NCBI GenBank assembly: GCA_951394045.1 | Contig: CATOAN010000031.1 | Span: 1 to 12,352, forward strand | Length of the DNA stretch: 12,352 bases | Source of the DNA: Nitzschia sp. DOCU1 | Taxonomy: Eukaryota > Bacillariophyta > Bacillariophyceae > Bacillariales > Bacillariaceae | Direction of reading: 5' to 3' | Part shown: piece by piece, positions 7,535 to 12,352 of the stretch | How positions within the stretch are numbered: position 1 is the stretch's first letter | Layout: every line of letters begins with the position of its first letter | Program-made: the position numbers and the translations under genes | Notes under the pieces: generated by a model | What the model was told of the DNA's origin: nothing | What the model saw: the letters and a program-made list of their open reading frames with translations, nothing else | Database searches by the model: none

Positions 7535-7783
7535 TTACTTTCCACGCCCCGAAAACTGTCCCACGACAGGACGAAACCATGGTCGTCGACGTCTCACCAA
7601 TGGATCATCTTGAATGACATCTTCCACTCCCTGACCTCCTAGCAGTGTTTGTCTCACAATGGATCCTTGCATGAACTTGGCATGGTCTCCAAAGGGATTC
7701 AAATGCAATTGTGCCACAAAGGTATATTCGACCGATCCACTCGCATCCACCAAGGTAAACCAGACGCCCCAAGGATACATTTG
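7535..7783 (-). other. Unidentified open frame fused after the acyl-CoA dehydrogenase fragment
   Basis: After the dehydrogenase similarity stops, a different minus-strand frame stays open for about 83 codons to the stop at 7535-7537. It reads PWGVWFTLVDASGSVEYTF, then HLNPFGDHAKFMQGSIVRQ and LLGGQGVEDVIQDD, with a basic end. It looks like globular protein sequence (alternating beta-type pattern) but matches no acyl-CoA dehydrogenase block and no family I know. It may be a fragment of another gene joined here, a domain of a separate gene whose start is lost, or chance. Confidence 0.35.
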
Positions 7784-8485
7784 CGGAAGACAAGGAACAC
7801 GCCTGCCTCCTTGGCATTGGATATCCACAACTTGGATCCATTCAGCGTATAGTAAGAACCGTCAGCCGATCGTTCCGCTGTCGTCTTCATAGCAAAGGCA
7901 TCGCTCCCACTTCCCGCTTCAGACAGACAAAAGCTCGAGACGGTGGAAGTCGCCAATCGGGGCAGCCAATACTCTTGAAGTTCTGGAGAACCCCAGAAAC
8001 GCACCGCATTGTTAGTAAGCGTATTGTGAATGTCCACCATTATCGACACGGAAGGATCCACTCGAGAAATCTCCTCCACGACTAGACAGGCACTTGTGAA
8101 GCTCAAGCCTGATCCTCCATATTTTTCGGGAATCTCCATGCCCATGAAGCCCTGTGCAAAGAGACTGGCCAGAATTTCTGGTCGTAGCTTTGCCTTGTTG
8201 TCCATTTCTCGCACAACAGGCTGCAATTCGGTGGCCGCCCAGGAACGAACGGCATCCCCGGATCATTTCTTCATCTTCAGTAAACTGAGTAACGGGGGAA
8301 ATCACTGCACGTGGCATCAATTCACCGTCATCGGATAGTGAAGCCGCAGAGAACATGCGATGACGTGATGCTGTCAATGACCGACTTTTCCACGACGACG
8401 CTTGCTTCGTCCAGCGACCCATGCCGCATCGTCCTGTCTTGGGTTGCAGACCCTGTAACAGAGCTCTCGTAGTAAGTGACGCCAT
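7784..8485 (-). pseudogene. Acyl-CoA dehydrogenase, short/branched-chain type: frameshifted and truncated
   Basis: The intact enzyme is a mitochondrial flavoprotein that makes the 2,3-double bond in acyl-CoA during branched-chain amino-acid or fatty-acid breakdown. The ATG at 8485-8483 starts a Ser/Arg-rich, acid-poor presequence of about 45 residues, typical of mitochondrial import. After MIR (8260) the frame breaks at a GGGG run (8259-8256). One G too many explains it, because the next frame continues at once as DAVRSWAATELQPVVREMD. Then follow GFMGMEIPEKYGGSGLSF, VDPSVSIMVDIHNTL, the FAD-contacting FCLSEAGSGSDAFAMKT and NGSKLWISNAKEAGVFLVF, closest to 2-methylbutyryl-CoA dehydrogenase (ACADSB) as I recall it. 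Similarity ends at 7785-7786, where one extra base would be needed even to read FANV. The C-terminal half with the catalytic Glu and helical domain (about 200 of some 430 residues) is absent. Pseudogene is the likeliest reading; sequence error could explain the frameshift but not the missing half. Confidence 0.8.
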
Positions 8486-8665
8486 TGGAAAGCGAGTTTT
8501 GGAATTACAAGGAAGCAAGACAAGGTTGCAAGATCGATCGAATAAGACTCGCAACCAAACATGTTATAGGGCAGTGTCTTACATAAGGAACAGTTGGTCA
8601 AAGGGCATAGTTTCCTTTGATAAAAAACGGGCTGGAAGTGTGATTCGTTTCAAATAAGTGGTCGA
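8486..8665. other. Short spacer, no gene seen
   Basis: These 180 bp lie upstream of the dehydrogenase pseudogene (minus) and of the 48-codon frame (plus). Open frames crossing it on both strands look like chance. If the pseudogene is still transcribed its promoter should be here. Confidence 0.3.
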
Positions 8666-8812
8666 ATGGATCAAAGCAAGAAAGTAGTCGCAAAAGCGTG
8701 CCGTTGTTTCATTTGCAACAACATTGCTGGCGCAGACGAAGATGTTGCCACCGAGCATCAATATCACTACAATGACCGCCGTTATTTCTTAAAATTTTGT
8801 TGTGAAGACTGA
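8666..8812 (+). CDS. Small Cys-rich hypothetical protein (48 aa) or gene fragment
   Basis: ATG at 8666 to TGA at 8810-8812. The product begins with a basic stretch, then C-R-C-F-I-C at residues 12-17, an acidic loop (GADEDVATE), and YHYNDRRYFLKFCCED at the end. The spacing (paired cysteines, an aromatic-rich YxYNxRxYF strand, then paired cysteines) recalls small zinc-binding YHS/TRASH-type knuckles, where a further cysteine usually follows; here the TGA falls at that point. Codon use looks balanced. No neighbour supports a function. It could be a truncated or decayed copy or chance; GTGAAG just before the stop could be a splice donor. Confidence 0.3.
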   Translation: MDQSKKVVAKACRCFICNNIAGADEDVATEHQYHYNDRRYFLKFCCED

Positions 8813-8977
8813 GATGTGCTCTCTTACACCATGAGGGTGAAATATTCCTCCTCGGTAATCATGGCCGGTTGTTGCTGCTGATGGGTGTCTATCGGCGGGT
8901 TTGTACTGGCGGGTTCTTATACTACGACGGCTGACAGCTCTGCCGCGACGTCAATTCCCAGGATTTTCGTTCATTAA

Positions 8978-9157
8978 ATGGTGTCAATTGATTTCAAGAC
9001 AATTGTCGACCATGATCTACTTTGGGTTCAAAATACGAGTACATGGGAAGGAAACGCCCGCCAAGAAATCGAGAATGAAATCGTCAGTGCCCACTGCCAG
9101 TTTAAAGGCGTTTACTATACGTTTATACACCACGAAGCTCGCCACTCTTTACGATAA
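8978..9157 (+). CDS. Small hypothetical frame (59 aa) or exon fragment
   Basis: ATG at 8978, immediately after a TAA in the same frame, to TAA at 9155-9157. The translation (MVSIDFKTIVDHDLLWVQN, then EIENEIVSAHCQFKGVYYTF) has an ordinary soluble-protein composition and no low complexity. It is in the same frame as the 48-codon frame upstream, separated by TGA and TAA codons. A phase-0 acceptor (gatttcAAG, AG at 8997-8998) lies near its start, so it could be a later exon of the same gene. I recognise no family. Confidence 0.25.
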   Translation: MVSIDFKTIVDHDLLWVQNTSTWEGNARQEIENEIVSAHCQFKGVYYTFIHHEARHSLR

Positions 9158-9991
9158 CACATAGTGCAAGGAGGCTTCCCGATTTAGCCTTTAAAGTGAA
9201 AATTATTCCAATAATGACAGGGTTGTTCTACTACTAGCTAGTAGTAACCAGAGTAGAAGCTAAAAGTACTATGTGTTGTGATCCCATTGGTCATTTTGGT
9301 CCTCTCATTCGATTTTCATCACTCTTTCTGGCCTGCTCCCCCAAATACAATCGGACGATAGTCGGCATTGCGAAATCCAATAGAGCGTTTGGACCGTTAT
9401 TCTGAATCATACAATTCTCCAGACCATCAACTTGAACAGAAACATGAAACGTGTTGGACCTCTTCATTTACAGCGAAGGAAGGGATGTGACACTGGCCGA
9501 AAACTTCTGATTTCATAGACGGAGGTGAGCGTGACACCAACTGACATCACCGCGCCAACGCATTATGTACCGTATCGTACAGTACCCGTCCGACTACCAG
9601 GTAGGCCATAATCGAGTCTGCATGCTTGAATTTCTGTCGCCAGGACACCATCCTTCTTCGCCGTTTCATACTTATGGTATGTTCACAATACGTGGTCAGA
9701 CTGTCAAAAGAACATTCCCTACGTCTTGTTGATTGGATATCCATTGCGTTCTAAAATAATTTGATTTGTTCTCCTTTGTCGTTGTTTTGGCGGTGACATC
9801 GTGCCCAAACTTCAATTATGTCATGCACCTCCCAGTGGCAGGCAGATTCGCTCGCCTTGACGGGGGGATTGGCATCAATGCAACCACAAACGAGAAACCA
9901 TATCCTATCATCCGTCCTCTGCACCAGCATCATAATTCCTACTCCAGCAGAAATCTCCCGTCAAACCCATCACCTGTCATTGGTCAAGACA
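9158..9991. other. Gene-poor stretch with one palindrome
   Basis: About 830 bp in which I find no convincing gene. A short minus-strand frame around 9547-9744 is very basic (MKRRRRMVSWRQKFK) and has no recognisable similarity. The only distinct structure is the 18-bp palindrome at 9229-9246. The part just before 9992 is CT/CA-rich, compatible with a 5' UTR for the small frame that follows. Confidence 0.3.
9229..9246. repeat. 18-bp perfect palindrome
   Basis: TACTACTAGCTAGTAGTA reads the same on both strands, centred between 9237 and 9238, with no spacer. It could be a dimeric transcription-factor site or chance. It lies outside any supported gene. Confidence 0.6.
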
Positions 9992-10261
9992 ATGAGCTCA
10001 GAACAGCTTTCCCCCGCCCCTTCCACACCTCGCTCGGTGGTGTCTCTACGCATTTCACCCATCCTCACGGCACCACCCCCGCCAAGGTCATCAATCTTCG
10101 ACGAAGATCGTGTCTCCGTATGCGGATCACCAGGTGACACTCTCCGTTTGCCTGGTTTGAGATTAGTAAACAGGACCAAGAACCATCAAGATCTACCCAC
10201 AATACGGTTGCAGCCACGACGTGGAGAAACAGGTCTCGATGAGCTGTTCTTCCATTGCTAG
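9992..10261 (+). CDS. Small Pro/Ser-rich hypothetical protein (89 aa)
   Basis: ATG at 9992 in context caagacaATGagc to TAG at 10259-10261. The frame is also open upstream to an ATG at 9818, but the 9992 start has the better context and gives a coherent product. The N-terminus is Ser/Pro/Thr-rich (MSSEQLSPAPSTPRS), followed by TAPPPPRSS, an acidic FDEDRVSV, basic and proline-containing segments, and a short hydrophobic end (GLDELFFHC). There is no signal peptide or membrane helix. S-P and T-P sites suggest a phosphorylated, mostly disordered protein. No family is recognised and nothing nearby hints at a role. Random open sequence in a C-rich region is the alternative. Confidence 0.4.
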   Translation: MSSEQLSPAPSTPRSVVSLRISPILTAPPPPRSSIFDEDRVSVCGSPGDTLRLPGLRLVNRTKNHQDLPTIRLQPRRGETGLDELFFHC

Positions 10262-11355
10262 TCGTGGTGCCTTCCTCAAGGACAGGCACTCTCGCACGCT
10301 AATTCTGCTACATACGTGGATGGCCATCATCCATGTGTTTTGTTAAGCTGCTATTTGCACACGCACACCATGTGTCGCTACATACTCGCAAGTTGTAAGG
10401 TCTTTAGTAGACAAATCGCCATTCTTCTTATTATGTGCTATCTCCTTCTCTAGCCTTCGTCGTAACAATTAGTTTTGTGTTCATGGTCGGAGGGCGGAAT
10501 GGGCCTCGGCTTTCAGCCTTTCGCAGCTGAGGCTCCTTTTGCAACTAGCTCAAACCGCCGATAGTCCGCTTTTCTAGCAGGTTGCAGCATGGCCCTGTCG
10601 CCTGGCTAATCAGTGCAATACGACTCCTTTTCCCAGCTTTACATGCTGCAATACAGGTTCGTTAGCAGTAGCTGCCGTTCCACCGTTGTTCGTTGGTAGC
10701 ATCGAGGAAGGAACAGGCGATCCCGTCTCTACTCGACCCTACAACAACTAGTAGAGCGAGCTAATAGATGTAATGTTAGCTAATAGGAGATACCAACCAG
10801 TTCCTGTAATAACCACATCTCCTAGAGAGTCCAATGACACCAGCTGGGCAGCATTGGCCACCACCGAGAACTCATCCCTGCACCACAAGTCGGATTGGAT
10901 TCTAAGACACGCAGTGGGCCACCAGCTGCAGACATGTTGATGGAACGGGAGCCTTTTGCTATGAAATTTCAGATGGGTGTCTTCGCCACCCAAACTTTTG
11001 ACACCAACATTTTCGGGACACTGCGGTCTCTTGCCCAGAGTCGATGGCCTATTTAGGCAACGGATGGCGGGACAAGACCACCCGGCGTGTACAAGCCAGC
11101 CTCTCTCGGAAAAAGCTAAATTAGTTAGGGGGAAACTGGGGATGCACAATTGAAGTTCCCCTCTATTTGGAATCGCTTCGTTATCTCGTTGTAAAGCAGA
11201 GAAGTGGGGCTAGCTACCTAACGACGGGTAACTATCAAGTACGCGTTGCCAGAATGGACCAGGCGCGAGTATATGGCTGGCAGAGTAACAGTATTTGAAG
11301 TGCATTTCTACTGTCAAGCATAGTAAAGATCTGTAGCGTACAATGAAAGAGGTTT
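10262..11355. other. 1.1-kb stretch without a supported gene
   Basis: Lies between the ends of a plus-strand small frame and the minus-strand PUF gene. A minus-strand open frame (10748-11149, 133 codons) is Cys/Trp-rich with no recognisable similarity and I treat it as chance. A hairpin sits at 10503-10533, and GCTAGCTA at 11209-11216. AGCTAATAG occurs twice near 10759 and 10777. No terminal repeats, reverse transcriptase or transposase motifs are seen. Confidence 0.35.
10503..10533. repeat. Hairpin-forming inverted repeat
   Basis: GCCTCGGCT (10503-10511) pairs with AGCTGAGGC (10525-10533) with a single G-U wobble around a 13-nt loop. The 9-bp GC-rich stem would be stable in RNA. The function is unknown: it could belong to the 3' UTR of the small plus-strand frame or to an unannotated transcript. 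Confidence 0.45.
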
Positions 11356-12352
11356 CTACGAAGTCAAGGCCTTAATCAAAGCCTCGTAGCCAGCAGTAGG
11401 GCCTTCGCCCCCGCTTGCTTCTTTTAAGATCTTCTTCAGTGGCTTCAACTTGTTGGTGACTTTGTGCTTGAGACTTGGGACTTGGAAGAGTGCAGACACA
11501 ACGAAAGCCCCCCGATTCGATTCCACCACTGACGCCAGCTGGTCAGCAAACCTCTCAAACAAGAGTGAAGAGAAAACGGCATCTTTTCTTTCCACGTCAC
11601 ACAAAATCAAATTCTTGATGGTGCGATGACCTACGGAATCTTCAAAAAGATTGCCATTATCCGTTGCCAGTTCAGTCTCGCAGATTTTCACCACAGCTTC
11701 TGCCACTCCTTTGGATCCTGTTCGGTTGTAGAATTCTTTGATGACTCGCGATCCAGGAAGCGATTTGACCAACTCGAGCGCGTGTTTGGTGCAAAGTTCC
11801 TCGAGCTCTTTCTCAAGGTATTTGAACAATTCTTCCCGGCGCAAAGCTGGATCCTTCTTCGACGTGGAAACCTCCTTGACATTCTCTTTCACTGTAGCTT
11901 CTATTTCAAGGATACTTCGTTCGTACGGATCGAAATACTTTGATCGAGCCTCATCGTCATCAACCAACACCAACAAGAACATTTTCGACGCTGACTCGCT
12001 GAGAGCTAGCTGTAGCATAGGCGATGCCTTGTCTTCCGCATCCTTGGGAGCGGTTAGAATTTCATTGAACACACTTTTGTTGATAGATACGGTATCATCG
12101 GTCACTTGTATCAAACGAAGCAAGGCCAAGTACGCATCTCGGTGGAGAAGCGACGAGGCCGCGTAGCCCTTCAAACTCTTGCAAATACGTTTTCGATCCT
12201 TCGGAGTACCATATGATGCACACGCCGCCACCACCCGAGCCCCTGCTCGAGTGGACAGCAAGTGAATCGAGTGATCGGCTACGCTCGAAGCCAAAGTTCG
12301 AATTTCATCTGGTTCTGCAACGTCCATGTATTCTGCAAAAAGCTCCTGAAAG
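11356..12352 (-). CDS. Pumilio-family ribosome-biogenesis protein (PUM3/Puf6 type), C-terminal part
   Basis: Homologues (human PUM3/KIAA0020, yeast Puf6) are nucleolar RNA-binding proteins for 60S subunit assembly and, in yeast, ASH1 mRNA repression. The visible 331 residues run open to the window edge, so the N-terminal PUF repeats lie beyond 12352. The first visible part has PUF6-type repeats, including STRAGARVVAACASYGTPKDR (about 12250-12190), matching the family's G.RV...C..GT.KDRK block, then LHRDAYLALLRLIQVTDDT. A CPL-type C-terminal domain follows: KDPALRREELFKYLEKELEE (near 11860-11800), where homologues have a 'KD.E.RR.EL' segment, and SLPGSRVIKEF. It ends with a Lys-rich tail (KHKVTNKLKPLKKILKE). 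No intron or frameshift is seen. Family membership is firm; the cellular role is inferred from homologues. Confidence 0.92.
   Translation of the reverse strand, partial: FQELFAEYMDVAEPDEIRTLASSVADHSIHLLSTRAGARVVAACASYGTPKDRKRICKSLKGYAASSLLHRDAYLALLRLIQVTDDTVSINKSVFNEILTAPKDAEDKASPMLQLALSESASKMFLLVLVDDDEARSKYFDPYERSILEIEATVKENVKEVSTSKKDPALRREELFKYLEKELEELCTKHALELVKSLPGSRVIKEFYNRTGSKGVAEAVVKICETELATDNGNLFEDSVGHRTIKNLILCDVERKDAVFSSLLFERFADQLASVVESNRGAFVVSALFQVPSLKHKVTNKLKPLKKILKEASGGEGPTAGYEALIKALTS

Noticed and set aside
7699..7783. Continuation of the dehydrogenase frame to its stop at 7699
   Set aside because: The residues (RKCILGASGLPWW...) match no dehydrogenase block, so this is out-of-frame readthrough past the breakpoint.
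9547..9744. Basic minus-strand frame of 65 codons
   Set aside because: No similarity, no supporting signals, and an Arg-rich composition that can arise by chance.
10748..11149. 133-codon minus-strand frame that might be a transposon remnant
   Set aside because: No reverse transcriptase, integrase, zinc-knuckle or transposase motif, no flanking repeats, and a Cys/Trp-rich composition suggesting chance.

Overview
The window looks like nuclear DNA of a unicellular eukaryotic alga. A marine diatom of the Phaeodactylum type is the best guess, based on mostly intron-poor genes on both strands, moderate GC, short spacers, and stramenopile-style gene types: a cAMP-receptor-like 7TM protein, a type II membrane O-fucosyltransferase-like enzyme, RIT1 and a nucleolar PUF protein. 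Nothing bacterial, viral or CRISPR-like is visible. I found no tRNA or rRNA gene.

Layout. A 7TM receptor (minus strand, about 1-1014, running off the left edge) is interrupted by one in-frame TAG. A spacer of about 0.8-0.9 kb separates it from a divergent, intact RIT1 gene (plus, 1939-3645), the initiator-tRNA 2'-O-ribosyl-phosphate transferase. Only 15 bp lie between the RIT1 stop and that of a convergent gene (minus, last exon about 3661-4515). That gene encodes a disordered protein full of CDK-type S/T-P sites and RxL cyclin-docking motifs, and its 5' exons are unresolved in 4516-5193. Next comes a complete Golgi-type glycosyltransferase with O-fucosyltransferase features (minus, 5444-6982). 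At 7535-8485 lies a broken acyl-CoA dehydrogenase of the short/branched-chain type: the mitochondrial presequence and the first half of the enzyme are clear, but one frameshift splits it and the FAD/catalytic second half is missing, replaced by an unrelated open frame. From 8486 to 11355 the window is gene-poor. It holds a few short open frames (8666-8812, 8978-9157, 9992-10261), an 18-bp perfect palindrome and a hairpin. The right edge carries the C-terminal two thirds of a PUM3/Puf6-type ribosome-biogenesis protein (minus, 11356-12352).

The recognised genes do not form one pathway. RIT1 (initiator tRNA) and the PUF protein (rRNA processing) both touch translation, but they are about 8 kb apart and unrelated in arrangement. 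The most unusual points are the receptor with a stop at the entry to TM5, the half acyl-CoA dehydrogenase joined to another reading frame, and the uncharacterised CDK-substrate-like gene next to RIT1. Exon boundaries are inferred by eye from GT/AG signals and are uncertain.
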